Source: Nitrospira sp. (lineage in GTDB: Bacteria > Nitrospirota > Nitrospiria > Nitrospirales > Nitrospiraceae). From it: DNA of 64,000 nt. The notes beneath the pieces are model-generated. The model saw only the letters and a list, made by a program, of their open reading frames with translations. It was not told the DNA's origin and ran no database searches. Of the stretch, positions 1 through 8,677 are shown piece after piece (position 1 is the first letter of the stretch; each line of letters opens with the position of its first letter). Made by a program: the position numbers and the translations under genes. The stretch lies in the NCBI GenBank assembly GCA_018242765.1, contig JAFEBH010000004.1, positions 1 to 64,000 on the forward strand, written 5' to 3'.

Positions 1-2
1 GA

Positions 3-125
3 GCTGTGAGGAGGCGCGGCATTCGGGCTTGGATGCAGTGGTATACCGAGGACCGACCGCATCAGGCGCTGGGGTATCGGAGCCCGATTCAATACCGGGC
101 CCAACAATCAACTCGGGTCGCTTGA
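3..125 (+). mobile_element. C-terminal end of an IS3-family transposase (OrfB), cut by window edge
   Basis: An open frame enters from the window edge and stops at 123-125. The last 40 residues contain the pattern WYTEDRPHQALGYRSP followed by IQYRAQQ, which is the typical C-terminus of the rve/integrase-core transposase OrfB of IS3-type insertion sequences. Only the tail is visible, so neither the catalytic DDE residues nor the left end can be judged. No clear terminal inverted repeat was recognised just downstream, so the element boundary is not defined. Its position next to a radC relic and a toxin-antitoxin pair fits an accessory patch. Confidence 0.8.
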
Positions 126-138
126 TTTCAGGGGAGCA

Positions 139-330
139 CTACAGGTCATCGCCGAGAAAGAGATGGTCGAGCAGCCTGATACCCAGCAAATCTCCCGCTT
201 CCCGCAGTCGTGTGGTGAGCGTCCGCTCCTCAGGGCTCGGCGTGGGATCAGTGGAGGGATGGCTATGAAACGTACCGCGCTTGCGCTCATTCCTGACAAT
301 CGACGCACGCACGAGCACGCTGGGTTGAGG
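139..330 (-). pseudogene. radC/JAB-domain relic (C-terminal part only)
   Basis: The minus frame ending at 139 reads a RadC (JAMM/JAB) C-terminus: [14 protein letters not shown] followed by [19 protein letters not shown]. HxHPS-x(n)-SxxD is the metal-binding signature of this family, and the helix after it matches RadC closely. Residues just before it resemble the end of the preceding family segment, but further upstream the frame no longer looks like RadC and the N-terminal HhH part is absent. I read it as a truncated remnant, probably cut when the neighbouring insertion element arrived. RadC-like genes are common passengers of mobile regions. Confidence 0.65.
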
Positions 331-476
331 ACAGCCTAACCGGACTGGAGAATGGAGGCCGAACGGGCACACACCGGTGGTCAGATTCGTCGCAAGACTC
401 GTTCGAAAGCCCACGCAAGTCGCTCAACGCTGCTCCGCCTGCGACGGTGACGTGAGCCGGCAATTGTCTGTCGTTG

Positions 477-505
477 TTGACAAATGTCAATTGACGTTTT
501 ACAGT
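477..505 (+). promoter_or_regulatory. higBA promoter with overlapping palindromic operators
   Basis: A -35 box TTGACA (477-482) and a -10 box TACAGT (500-505) are separated by 17 bases. The spacer carries the palindrome GTCAATTGAC (486-495). Two more inverted repeats share its bases: TTGACA-2-TGTCAA at 477-490 and TTGAC-8-GTCAA at 491-508. This arrangement suits autorepression by the HigA helix-turn-helix protein. Expected transcription start is about 511-513, which coincides with the GTG of higB. Confidence 0.6.
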
Positions 506-512
506 CAAACCG

Positions 513-791
513 GTGATTCGAAGCTTCCGGCATAAGGGCTTGCAGCTTCTGTTCGAGCAGGACGATGGGAGGAAGCTCAAAGCTGATCAGCTCGATCGGC
601 TGCGGTTGATCCTCTCGGCGCTCAACGCCGCGGAAAGTGTAGAGGATATGAACCAGCCGACCTTTCGCCTGCATCCGTTGAAAGGAGATCGTAAGGGCTC
701 TTGGGCCGTCACCGTTCGCGCGAACTGGCGGGTCACCTTTCGGTTCAGTCAAGGGCATACGCACGATATAGATTTAGAGGACTATCATTGA
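513..791 (+). CDS. higB: HigB-type toxin, RelE/ParE-fold mRNA interferase
   Basis: A 92-residue protein beginning IRSFRHKGLQLLFE, with the internal segment FRLHPLKGDRKGSWAVTV and the ending TFRFSQGHTHDIDLEDYH, is a standard full-length HigB of the RelE superfamily. Family members cleave mRNA at the ribosome and are held inactive by HigA. The start is GTG at 513, chosen because it matches the usual family N-terminus. There is no Shine-Dalgarno sequence and the predicted transcription start falls on this codon, so translation may be leaderless. higA follows after 10 bases, giving the toxin-first order typical of hig modules. It appears intact. Confidence 0.9.
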   Translation: MIRSFRHKGLQLLFEQDDGRKLKADQLDRLRLILSALNAAESVEDMNQPTFRLHPLKGDRKGSWAVTVRANWRVTFRFSQGHTHDIDLEDYH

Positions 792-801
792 GAGGCCATG
801 C

Positions 802-1104
802 ATGATGATGAAGAATCCTGTCCACCCGGGGAAGTTGGTCGAAGCCAATCTCGAGGAACTGGGCCTGAGCGTGGCGGAAACCGCCAAGGCGATGAAGGTG
901 ACGCGACAACAGCTGTACAACGTCATCCGGGGAAAGAGTGCGGTCTCACCGGATATGGCCTTGCGGTTTGAAAAGGCGTTCGGCGGCAGCGCGGCGATGT
1001 GGTTGGGGATGCAGTCGGCCCATGATCTCGCACAGGCGCGGAAAGAACACAGGAAAGTCAAGATCCGACGGCTTGCAGAACATCGGCTAGGGGTTGCGTC
1101 GTAA
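802..1104 (+). CDS. higA: HigA-type antitoxin, XRE-family DNA-binding protein
   Basis: A 100-residue protein with an N-terminal HPGKLVEANLEELGLSVAE segment and a helix-turn-helix near residues 22-60 (VAETAKAMKVTRQQLYNVIRG), matching the HigA/VapI antitoxin family. It should neutralise HigB and bind the palindromes in the promoter at 477-508. Three consecutive ATG codons begin at 802, and a GAGAGG ribosome site (790-795) lies 6 bases before the first. The C-terminal half (about residues 65-100) is basic and was not matched to a further domain. No terminator is obvious in the 145 bases that follow. Confidence 0.9.
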   Translation: MMMKNPVHPGKLVEANLEELGLSVAETAKAMKVTRQQLYNVIRGKSAVSPDMALRFEKAFGGSAAMWLGMQSAHDLAQARKEHRKVKIRRLAEHRLGVAS

Positions 1105-1249
1105 TCACGGGCCGGTGATCGAATCAGTGAGGCGCCTGATCGCTCAACGTTGCAGTATGCGAAAAACTTCGCGCTTTGTGGCTTAACACACGCACAGTGG
1201 CGCACTGAACTGAGTGGACGGGACGTGATTGTAAGTGGCGATGTGAAAC

Positions 1250-2491
1250 CTACTCGTAGCGCAAGGCCTCGATCGGATTCAGCCGTGCTGCTTTGTTGGC
1301 AGGATAGAGCCCAAAAAATAGACCAACCACAAGGGAAAAACCGAACGCGGTCACGATTGTCTGGCCTGAGATGATGGTCGGCCACCCGGCTATAATGGAC
1401 GTCAGCCTTGCTGCGGTCACGCCCAAGAGCACGCCGATTCCTCCCCCGACCATACTGAGCGTCATGGCCTCAATTAGAAATTGCATCATGATGTGGAGCC
1501 GTTTGGCACCAACTGCCATCCGTATTCCAATCTCTCTCGTGCGTTCGGTCACCGACACCAGCAGGATATTCATAATGCCGATGCCCCCGACAAGAAGAGA
1601 GACAGATGCAATGGCGAGCAACATACCCGTCAATGTCTCACTCGTCCCCTCTTGAACTTTTGCCACATCAATCTGGGTACGAATAAGGAAATCATCCGGT
1701 CGATCTCCTTGTAATCGATGGCGTGATCTCAGCACCTCCCGTATTTGTTCAACCGCCTCAAACACATCCTCCGTCCGATCGGTAGCGACATGGACGCCGC
1801 TGACGGTTCCAAGGAAGGATGTCCCCAACACCTTCCGTTCCGCTGTGCTGAAAGGAATAATCACGACATCGTCTTGATCACTGCCGGAAGGACTCTGCCC
1901 TTTCGGACTCAACACACCGATGACCCGGATGGGAACATTTTTCAGACGAAGAATCGCTCCAACCGGCTCTTCTCCTGGCTCAAAGAGATTGTCCACCACC
2001 GTCTGACCGATCAGCGCCACACGGGCAGCGGTATCCATATCCGTTTGGGTGAAGGGACCTCCGCTGCTGTAGGCCCAGTCTCTGACGGTCAACGCACTCG
2101 GCGAAGCCCCTATAACTGTTGTACTCCAATTACGGCCTCCGTTCATCACCTGCATGGAGCCCGATCGAGACCAACCCGCTTCAGTCAACAGAGGAATCTT
2201 CTTTTTTAAATCAATGGCATCGGCCACTGTTAAGGTGACCACGGCACCTTGCCCCCCACGCACGCCACTGATCAGCGAATAATTCGGCCAAATGAGGATA
2301 CTATTCGCTCCCATGGAGGCAATCTGCTTCTGCACAGCGAGTTTCGCCCCCTCCCCGATACTCACCATGGCAATGACCGCACCGACTCCGATGATGATTC
2401 CCAACATCGTCAAACCAGCGCGCAGGCGGTTTCGCTGCAAGATTCGGAGTGCGGTCACGATGGTCAGCCACACAAACGTCGGCACCGGCAC
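1250..2491 (-). CDS. macB: MacB-type ABC transporter permease (FtsX-like)
   Basis: Inner-membrane permease of a MacAB-like efflux or lipoprotein exporter. The 413 residues show the MacB/FtsX plan: one N-terminal membrane helix (about residues 27-48, LTMLGIIIGVGAVIAM), a large periplasmic domain, and three C-terminal helices. The region after residue 290 contains the conserved loop SVTERTREIGIRMAVGAK, and the protein ends NPIEALRYE. The ATPase is a separate gene directly upstream, 6 bases away, rather than fused as in E. coli MacB. GTG at 2491 or the second GTG at 2485 could be the start; a GGAGG stretch precedes both. The substrate cannot be told from sequence. Confidence 0.88.
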   Translation of the reverse strand: MPVPTFVWLTIVTALRILQRNRLRAGLTMLGIIIGVGAVIAMVSIGEGAKLAVQKQIASMGANSILIWPNYSLISGVRGGQGAVVTLTVADAIDLKKKIPLLTEAGWSRSGSMQVMNGGRNWSTTVIGASPSALTVRDWAYSSGGPFTQTDMDTAARVALIGQTVVDNLFEPGEEPVGAILRLKNVPIRVIGVLSPKGQSPSGSDQDDVVIIPFSTAERKVLGTSFLGTVSGVHVATDRTEDVFEAVEQIREVLRSRHRLQGDRPDDFLIRTQIDVAKVQEGTSETLTGMLLAIASVSLLVGGIGIMNILLVSVTERTREIGIRMAVGAKRLHIMMQFLIEAMTLSMVGGGIGVLLGVTAARLTSIIAGWPTIISGQTIVTAFGFSLVVGLFFGLYPANKAARLNPIEALRYE

Positions 2492-2497
2492 CCTCCG

Positions 2498-3196
2498 CTA
2501 ATCGACCCGATCCTGAATGGTACGGTCACTGAGGACTTGGCCGTCCTTGATCACGATTTCGCGTGCAGCATGGGCGGCAATATCGATTTCATGCGTCACC
2601 AGAATGACCGTGATCCCATCACGATTCAACTCTTCAAGAATCGCCATGATTTCATCGCTTGATCGTGTATCAAGATTTCCCGTCGGTTCGTCGGCGAGTA
2701 ACAACGATGGTGAGGTCACCAGGGCCCGAGCGATCGCGACTCGTTGTTGTTGACCACCCGATAATTGTGTAGGGGTATGATGTTCACGGCCCGTCAGTCC
2801 GACCCGTTCGAGTGCTGCAGCGGCAAGCCTGCGCTGTTCCTTTAAGGGCAGGCCTCGGTACAAGAGCGGCAATTGGGCGTTTTCCAACGCGCTGGTTCGA
2901 GGAATAAGGTTGAAACTTTGAAAGACAAAACCGATTTTCTGATTCCGAATCTCTGCCAGCTGATCCGGTTGCAACCCCTCCACCTCAACACCGCCTAACC
3001 GATAGTGTCCCTTGCTCGGCTGATCCAGGCACCCAAGAATATTCATCAACGTCGACTTCCCTGAACCACTTGTGCCCATAATGGCGACAAACTCCCCCTC
3101 GTGGATCGTCACACTCAGGCCCCGTAATGCCTGCACCTCGACGTCACCGACTCGGTACACTTTCCAGAGGTCTTCGCAGACGATGAGCGGGATCAT
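2498..3196 (-). CDS. MacB/LolD-type ABC transporter ATPase
   Basis: ATP-binding subunit pairing with the FtsX-like permease just downstream. From ATG 3196 it is 232 residues with Walker A GTSGSGKST at about 41-49, the signature LSGGQQQRVAIARAL near 140, Walker B LLLADEPTGNLD near 160 and a switch histidine (VTHE) near 197. These are the features of the MacB/LolD (o228/MJ0796) subgroup. A TTG at 3208 would add four residues, but the ATG gives the usual family N-terminus. With the permease and the upstream adaptor it forms a macA-ATPase-permease operon; an outer-membrane TolC partner is not in the window. Confidence 0.9.
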   Translation of the reverse strand: MIPLIVCEDLWKVYRVGDVEVQALRGLSVTIHEGEFVAIMGTSGSGKSTLMNILGCLDQPSKGHYRLGGVEVEGLQPDQLAEIRNQKIGFVFQSFNLIPRTSALENAQLPLLYRGLPLKEQRRLAAAALERVGLTGREHHTPTQLSGGQQQRVAIARALVTSPSLLLADEPTGNLDTRSSDEIMAILEELNRDGITVILVTHEIDIAAHAAREIVIKDGQVLSDRTIQDRVD

Positions 3197-3329
3197 ATCC
3201 CTACGCAATTCTACAATAATTTCTGGAGGAGGGTGGAAGCAGGAACGCCACCAGGTGTGTCACTATCTCGTGCCTTGTCCATTGATCACGGGCTTCCGCC
3301 CCATCATCTTCTGACATTTTGCCACGGCC

Positions 3330-4583
3330 TCAGCGATTTCGAGGACGGGGCGGACTGCCAAACCCTGGAGGAAGCTCGTTGCCCCTTTTCTCGCCGAACG
3401 ATTGATCGATCCCGATGACAATCACATCCCCTTCCGCAAGCCCCTCGGACATGATCTCCGTTGAAGAACCATCGGAGATTCCGGTCTGTACGGGTAGCGG
3501 GACAAGCTCTCCATTCTCTCCCTGTTTCCAGACGGCTTTCGACAGCATGGTCCGCCCTTCACCCATGACAGGACGTGCAGCGTCCTCCTTCGTTGATCGT
3601 CCACCGACATCTCGTGGCTTCCCTTCACCCTTGGGAGGCACAAATCGGAGGGCGGCATTGGGAACCTTGAGGACCTGGTCCTTCTGCGCAACCACAATCG
3701 AGACATTCGCGGTCATACCTGGCTTGAGCCGTAAGTCCGCATTTTCCACGCTGACCACAACATTGTACGTCACAACGTTCTGTACACTGATCGGCGCGAG
3801 ACGAACCTGCTTAATGAGGCCGGTAAAGGAAATCCCTGGGTACGCGTCGACGGTGAAGACCGCTTCCTTTCCCTCCGACATCCCTCCGATATCCGATTCA
3901 CTGACATTGGTGTCGACTTGCATCTTGGTCAAATCCAGGGCAATGAGAAAGAGGTTGGGCGTGGAGAAGCTGGACGCAACCGTCTGTCCCACCTCGATGT
4001 TGCGCGCTACCACGATCCCTTCGACGGGCGAACGAATCACCGTATATTTCAGGTCGAGATCCGCAGCATTCACCGCCGCCTCTGCCTGCTTCACCTGCGC
4101 CTCGGTGACTCGGAGCTGCGCCTCAGCACTTTGATGATTCGTGATGGCAACATCAGCATCATTTTGCGACACAAACTGCTCCGGCAACAACGCTTCCACA
4201 CGACTGAGTTCTCGCTTTCGTTGGGCCAAATCAGCTCTTGCACGCGCGACACTTGCCCGGGCCATTTCCAGATTGCTGGCTGCCTGCTCCCGACGAGCCT
4301 TAAAAGGCTCCGGGTCAATGACCGCCACGATGTCTCCGACCTTAACCTGTGAATTGAAATCAGCGTGAAGGCTCTTCACCATGCCCGATACTTGCGTCCC
4401 CACCTGGACGGATACCACCGGATTGATCGTCCCCGTAGCACTGACGACGGAAACAATCTGCCCACGCTCCACCAGCGCCGTTCGGTATCGAACGGGGGTC
4501 TTCCGTTCCCCATTGAAAAACACGTACCCACCGATCCCCAGTCCGACAGCTAAGACGCTAAGCATCAACCCAATTCGTCGCAT
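3330..4583 (-). CDS. macA: MacA-like periplasmic adaptor (membrane-fusion protein)
   Basis: A 417-residue HlyD/MacA-family adaptor that bridges the inner-membrane permease and an outer-membrane channel. It has an N-terminal membrane anchor (about residues 5-24, LMLSVLAVGLGIGGYVFF), a lipoyl half-motif (VSVQVGTQVSGMV), and a long coiled-coil hairpin at about 95-165 rich in Ala, Arg and Glu. A second lipoyl half follows (YTVIRSPVEGIVVARN), then beta-barrel and membrane-proximal domains. A Gly/Arg-rich insertion lies at about 315-345 (KGEGKPRDVGGRSTKEDA). It is first in the macA-ATPase-permease operon; about 200 bases separate it from accC upstream. Confidence 0.9.
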   Translation of the reverse strand: MRRIGLMLSVLAVGLGIGGYVFFNGERKTPVRYRTALVERGQIVSVVSATGTINPVVSVQVGTQVSGMVKSLHADFNSQVKVGDIVAVIDPEPFKARREQAASNLEMARASVARARADLAQRKRELSRVEALLPEQFVSQNDADVAITNHQSAEAQLRVTEAQVKQAEAAVNAADLDLKYTVIRSPVEGIVVARNIEVGQTVASSFSTPNLFLIALDLTKMQVDTNVSESDIGGMSEGKEAVFTVDAYPGISFTGLIKQVRLAPISVQNVVTYNVVVSVENADLRLKPGMTANVSIVVAQKDQVLKVPNAALRFVPPKGEGKPRDVGGRSTKEDAARPVMGEGRTMLSKAVWKQGENGELVPLPVQTGISDGSSTEIMSEGLAEGDVIVIGIDQSFGEKRGNELPPGFGSPPRPRNR

Positions 4584-4786
4584 ACGTCACACACGCCCTC
4601 CATGAAACATCCGTTCATCCTATCAGGAAGCCTGTCAAGAATCACGTCCCTGTCATCCTGAGACACGTGCGCTTTCCGGCACGCCCACTTGACTCGGGTA
4701 CCTCATTGACGGTGACGGGCCAAGAAAATGGGCACACCCTCTATGGGGAATCTATAAGCTGAATGATCAGGAAGGAAAGGCCTGAA

Positions 4787-6127
4787 CTACCCTGCCAAGA
4801 GATGCTCTAAGAACGTGGTTGAGACATGGCCCTTTTGAAAATCAGGATCATCAAGGATTCGGCGATGAAGCGGAATCGTCGTCTTGATCCCTTCAATGAC
4901 GAATTCGCTCAGGGCTCGCCTCATCCGTGCCATTGACTCTTGTCGGTCACGCCCATGCGTAATCAGCTTTGCAATCATCGAATCATAGTACGGCACGACG
5001 ACCGAGCCGGACTCCATCGCGGAATCCACTCGCACACCAAATCCTCCCGGAGGACTGTATTTACCAATGGTTCCTGGAGACGGTGTAAACTTCTCCGGAT
5101 CCTCGGCATTGATGCGACACTCCAGACTGTGGCCGGCCAGCACCACGTCCTGCTGACGCAGGGAGAGCGGATGCCCGGCTGCAAGACGAATTTGCTCCTT
5201 GATCAAATCGATACCCGTCACCATTTCAGTAATCGGGTGTTCGACCTGAATTCGGGTATTGACCTCCATGAAGTAAAAATTCCGTTCCTTGTCGAGGAGA
5301 AACTCCACTGTCCCGACATTGCGATAATGCGCGGCTTTGACGGCTTCTACCGCCACCTTTCCAATCTCCCGACGAAGCTTGTCGTCGACGACCGGGGATG
5401 GGGTTTCTTCGACCAGCTTCTGATGCCGCCGTTGAATGGAGCAGTCACGTTCTCCAAGATGAATCACACGGCCCTGCTGATCAGCCAAGACCTGCACTTC
5501 GATATGACGCGGTTCCAAAAAGTAGCGTTCAAGATACACGCCGTCGTTCCCGAACGTCGATTTGGCCTCAGCTTGAGCGGCCTGAAAGGCTCGGCCCAAG
5601 TCCTCAGCCCGATTGACGACACGCATCCCACGACCACCCCCGCCGGCCGTCGCTTTGATGATGACCGGAAACCCGATCTTCTGTGCAGCTTGTAATGCCT
5701 CTTCTTCACTCCGCACTTCACCGGGGCTCCCCGGCGTCACGGGAAGACCTCGCTTAGCCACGATCTCTCGTGCCCTCGCTTTGTCCCCCATCATGGCGAT
5801 ATTTTCCGAACTGGGTCCGATGAACTTAATCCCGATGGATTCACACACTTCCGCAAAATGGGCGTTCTCCGAGAGAAACCCATACCCCGGATGAATCGCA
5901 TCGACTCCGGTAATCTCCGCCGCGCTCAGGACGTTGGGAATGTTCCGATAACTGAGCGCGGAATCAGCCGGTCCGACACAGACCTTCTCATCGGCCGCCC
6001 GCACATGCATCGCAAGCGCGTCAGCTTCGGAATGAATCGCGACCGTGTGAATGCCAAGCTCCCGACAGGCGCGAATCACTCGCAGCGCAATTTCTCCACG
6101 ATTGGCAATCAGAACTTTTTTAAACAC
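4787..6127 (-). CDS. accC: Biotin carboxylase subunit of acetyl-CoA carboxylase
   Basis: ATP-dependent carboxylation of biotin on AccB, the first half-reaction of malonyl-CoA synthesis. The 446 residues match full-length AccC: start [19 protein letters not shown], the glycine-rich ATP-grasp loop [10 protein letters not shown] near residue 162, and the active-site strand [13 protein letters not shown] near 290. It lies 43 bases downstream of accB in the same operon, as is typical. accD is about 50 kb away in the window; no accA was recognised. A long antisense frame over this gene is a codon-bias shadow. Confidence 0.97.
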   Translation of the reverse strand: MFKKVLIANRGEIALRVIRACRELGIHTVAIHSEADALAMHVRAADEKVCVGPADSALSYRNIPNVLSAAEITGVDAIHPGYGFLSENAHFAEVCESIGIKFIGPSSENIAMMGDKARAREIVAKRGLPVTPGSPGEVRSEEEALQAAQKIGFPVIIKATAGGGGRGMRVVNRAEDLGRAFQAAQAEAKSTFGNDGVYLERYFLEPRHIEVQVLADQQGRVIHLGERDCSIQRRHQKLVEETPSPVVDDKLRREIGKVAVEAVKAAHYRNVGTVEFLLDKERNFYFMEVNTRIQVEHPITEMVTGIDLIKEQIRLAAGHPLSLRQQDVVLAGHSLECRINAEDPEKFTPSPGTIGKYSPPGGFGVRVDSAMESGSVVVPYYDSMIAKLITHGRDRQESMARMRRALSEFVIEGIKTTIPLHRRILDDPDFQKGHVSTTFLEHLLAG

Positions 6128-6170
6128 GTCTTGGCTCCGACACGATGGAGAGACTCACCGTGAGAATGAC

Positions 6171-6725
6171 CTATGGGGTGGCTTTGGGATCGATGAGGAA
6201 CAGGGCTTGACCATATTCAACCGACTTCGTGTTCTCCACTAAGATCTTCACGACCCGGCCGTCTATTTCAGACTCGATCTCATTCATGAGTTTCATCGCC
6301 TCCACGATGCAAAGCACTTGCCCCTTCTTGATAAAATCACCTTCGTCTACGTAAGAATCGGCATCGGGAGAAGGAGAGCGATAAAACGTCCCCACGATCG
6401 GTGAGGTCACCGTGACAAAGCCGGCGGTTCCTTCCGGCACCGGCGTCGTAGAGGAGACGGCATGCGACGGTTGCTGAGGAATGGCCGGAACCGACTCCTG
6501 ATGAACCACCACAGGAGTCTTAGCCATGAGCTCGTGCCGCAGGCGTATCCGAACACCTTGGTGCTCAAGCTCCAGTTCGGTCAGGTTGTTGCGACGAAGC
6601 AGATCAATCAGTTCCTGGAGGTGTTTGCTGGAGCCGACAGGTGGCGCGGCCTCACCAAGCGGCCGCCTCTGCCCCTCCGGTAACACGATGCGACGCGTTT
6701 TAGGTTTTGACCGACGGCCACTCAC
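6171..6725 (-). CDS. accB: Biotin carboxyl carrier protein of acetyl-CoA carboxylase
   Basis: Carries biotin between AccC and the AccAD transferase. The C-terminal biotinyl domain contains VEAMKLMNEIE with the acceptor Lys at about residue 145. The N-terminal helix LQELIDLLRRNNLTELELE starts near residue 36, after an unusual basic extension, and an Ala/Pro-rich linker joins the two. The GTG start at 6725 overlaps the TGA of efp in a GTGA junction, implying translational coupling. If translation began further in, the N-terminal extension would be lost, but no better-placed ATG is evident. Confidence 0.93.
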   Translation of the reverse strand: MSGRRSKPKTRRIVLPEGQRRPLGEAAPPVGSSKHLQELIDLLRRNNLTELELEHQGVRIRLRHELMAKTPVVVHQESVPAIPQQPSHAVSSTTPVPEGTAGFVTVTSPIVGTFYRSPSPDADSYVDEGDFIKKGQVLCIVEAMKLMNEIESEIDGRVVKILVENTKSVEYGQALFLIDPKATP

Positions 6726-7282
6726 CGAACACGCTCCACATAGGATCGCGTACGAGTATCGATTCGAATCACGGTACCAACTTCGAGATAGAGCGGCACC
6801 TTAATCGTGGCACCTGTTTCCACGACGGCCGGTTTTGTCCCTCCCGACGCCGTATCTCCTCGCACACCAGGTTCCGCATCGACGACCTTGAGTTCAATAA
6901 AGTTCGGCAACTCCACTGCAATCGGGCGATGCTCATAGATGAGAATCTTGACGACCATGTTTTCTTTCAACAGATCGGCATTCTCTCCCAATTGCTGCTT
7001 TTCAAACGTCAGTTGCTCATAGGTCTCTGTGTCCATGAGTGTATAGGCATCGCCGGCCGCATAGAGAAACTGCATATCCCGCTCTTCCAGATCAGGCTCT
7101 TCAAATCGCTCTCCTGATCGAAATGTGCGATCCAATACATTTCCTGATAAGTAGCTCTTCAACTTCGTCCGTACAAATGCCCCACCCTTTCCAGGCTTGA
7201 CGTGCTGAAATTCAACAATATAGAAAGGTTCTCCTTCGACCATCAAACGAACACCGCCACGAAAATCAACCGTGGAAATCAC
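6722..7282 (-). CDS. efp: Translation elongation factor P
   Basis: Binds stalled ribosomes between the P and E sites and promotes peptide bonds at polyproline stretches. The 186-residue protein has the three-domain EF-P length. Lys32 in VKPGKGGAF sits at the tip position that is post-translationally modified in many bacteria, and the C-terminus GTVIRIDTRTRSYVERVR matches the family. No epmA/epmB or rhamnosyl-transferase gene is visible nearby, so the modification type is unknown. GTG start at 7282 with GGAG upstream. Coupled to accB by a 4-base overlap; the efp-accB-accC order is common in bacteria. Confidence 0.96.
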   Translation of the reverse strand: MISTVDFRGGVRLMVEGEPFYIVEFQHVKPGKGGAFVRTKLKSYLSGNVLDRTFRSGERFEEPDLEERDMQFLYAAGDAYTLMDTETYEQLTFEKQQLGENADLLKENMVVKILIYEHRPIAVELPNFIELKVVDAEPGVRGDTASGGTKPAVVETGATIKVPLYLEVGTVIRIDTRTRSYVERVR

Positions 7283-7330
7283 TCTGAACTCCCTTCGATG
7301 AGAAGAAACTCTCTTCGTCTACAAATCGAC

Positions 7331-7831
7331 TCAGGTCAGGCCGATCCTGCTTCTAACCGCAGGTGAGGGTTCTGGCTTGGAACCTATCGGCAACGGCTTC
7401 GTGACATACTCGCATAGTCCACGCAGGGCCAACAAATAGCCGGATGGGCCAAACCCGGAAACCTGTGCCACGGCAACTCCAGACACATAGGACTGTTGTC
7501 GAAACGTTTCCCGCCGATAAATATTTGACAGATGCACTTCGACGGTGGGGAGGTCGACTGCCGCCAACGCATCGCGTATCGCGATACTGGTGTGAGTATA
7601 GGCTGCCGGATTGATGATGATGCCCTGACAATCCCGGCGGGCTTCCTGAATCCAAGTCACCAGCTCTCCTTCATGATTGGATTGTCGAATGACAAGCTCA
7701 GCTCCCAATTCTTCGCCCAATCTACGGAGAGACGCGTCAATCGTTTCAAGAGACATCGTCCCATAAATAGACTGTTCGCGGCTGCCCAACAGATTCAGGT
7801 TAGGACCATGCAGAACCAATATACGGAGCAT
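7331..7831 (-). CDS. aroQ: Type II 3-dehydroquinate dehydratase
   Basis: Third step of the shikimate pathway, 3-dehydroquinate to 3-dehydroshikimate. From ATG 7831 the protein begins [18 protein letters not shown], with the catalytic Tyr at about residue 23, the [16 protein letters not shown] substrate loop, and [14 protein letters not shown] further on. This is the type II dodecameric enzyme. At 166 residues it is slightly longer than the usual 145-150 because of a C-terminal tail ([18 protein letters not shown]). An upstream GTG-type frame to 7888 adds 19 unconserved residues and is not used. It lies upstream of efp in the same direction. Confidence 0.95.
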   Translation of the reverse strand: MLRILVLHGPNLNLLGSREQSIYGTMSLETIDASLRRLGEELGAELVIRQSNHEGELVTWIQEARRDCQGIIINPAAYTHTSIAIRDALAAVDLPTVEVHLSNIYRRETFRQQSYVSGVAVAQVSGFGPSGYLLALRGLCEYVTKPLPIGSKPEPSPAVRSRIGLT

Positions 7832-7925
7832 GGCGCGTCCGCCCCCTTCTATACCAAACGAAGGCCACTCGCACTCTGGAGGGGGCATTCTAGCAGTCTA
7901 CTTTCAGAGGGTCAAACCGTTGAAG

Positions 7926-8669
7926 TCACGGAGAAGTTTTCCGGGTCGATTGAGGTGAACTAGACACATCACGACGGCGCGATTGGATCAAGTGAAGCCA
8001 CTGCTCAAGTCGCGCAACGGACGACCTGCTTGTACTTTGAGGACTAAGGGACAGAACGGCAGCTCCTGGCTCAACGTATTCGGCTAAGTCCATTAGGGCT
8101 GGGGCCTTACAGTCATCACCCTTCTCTGTAACTTGAGCCGCACGTCCCACGACTGAGAATATCGGCTCTCCACCAGGACAATCAGACTGAGGCCTCTTGA
8201 GTTCCACTGGAGGGTGGTTCGAAGCCTGAGCACGTTCCTGCGCTACCGCGTGATCAAGACTCGCCCGCAGGGCCAAGGCTTCTTGATCTTGTGGGTTCAC
8301 CGATAAGATCACGTTACAGGAGCGGATAGCGGCATCTTTGGCCCCCTGGGCGGCATAGAGTTTAGCCAATGTTCGATGCGCACGGAGATTGTCAGGGCTG
8401 ACTTTTATGGCCTCTTCAAGAATGGCCTTTGCCTTCACCGGTTGGTTCACGTGCTCATAGGCACGCCCTAACGCCACCATAGCCGTAATGAAACCGGGAT
8501 AGGTTTTCAGACCATCCTCCAGCACCACCACGGCTTCTTCCCAACGGCCGACTTTCCCATACTCTTCGGCCAGAGGGATGAAGACTTTGGATCCTGGCTC
8601 TTTGGCGAGCGCCAAAGCCAGCCGGTCAATCTCGGCAGCGTTGCCCGTCTTCTTAGAACCAGAAGCCAT
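7926..8669 (-). CDS. TPR-repeat protein, function unknown
   Basis: A soluble protein of about 247 residues from ATG 8669 (start MASGSKKTGNAAEI). Residues 10-135 contain three to four tetratricopeptide-like repeats: KVFIPLAEEYGKVGRWEEAV, MVALGRAYEHVNQPVKA and RAHRTLAKLYAAQGAKDAA. The C-terminal 100 residues are low in predicted structure and rich in Ser, Pro and Arg. No signal peptide. The gene is 9 bases from coaBC and probably co-transcribed, but the role cannot be inferred; TPR proteins generally act as scaffolds. Confidence 0.8.
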   Translation of the reverse strand: MASGSKKTGNAAEIDRLALALAKEPGSKVFIPLAEEYGKVGRWEEAVVVLEDGLKTYPGFITAMVALGRAYEHVNQPVKAKAILEEAIKVSPDNLRAHRTLAKLYAAQGAKDAAIRSCNVILSVNPQDQEALALRASLDHAVAQERAQASNHPPVELKRPQSDCPGGEPIFSVVGRAAQVTEKGDDCKAPALMDLAEYVEPGAAVLSLSPQSTSRSSVARLEQWLHLIQSRRRDVSSSPQSTRKTSP

Positions 8670-8677
8670 AATGAAGA

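Noticed and set aside
4940..5695. 251-residue plus-strand frame over accC
   Set aside because: Antisense to a certain gene; its codons are the complement of accC wobble positions and no motif is seen.
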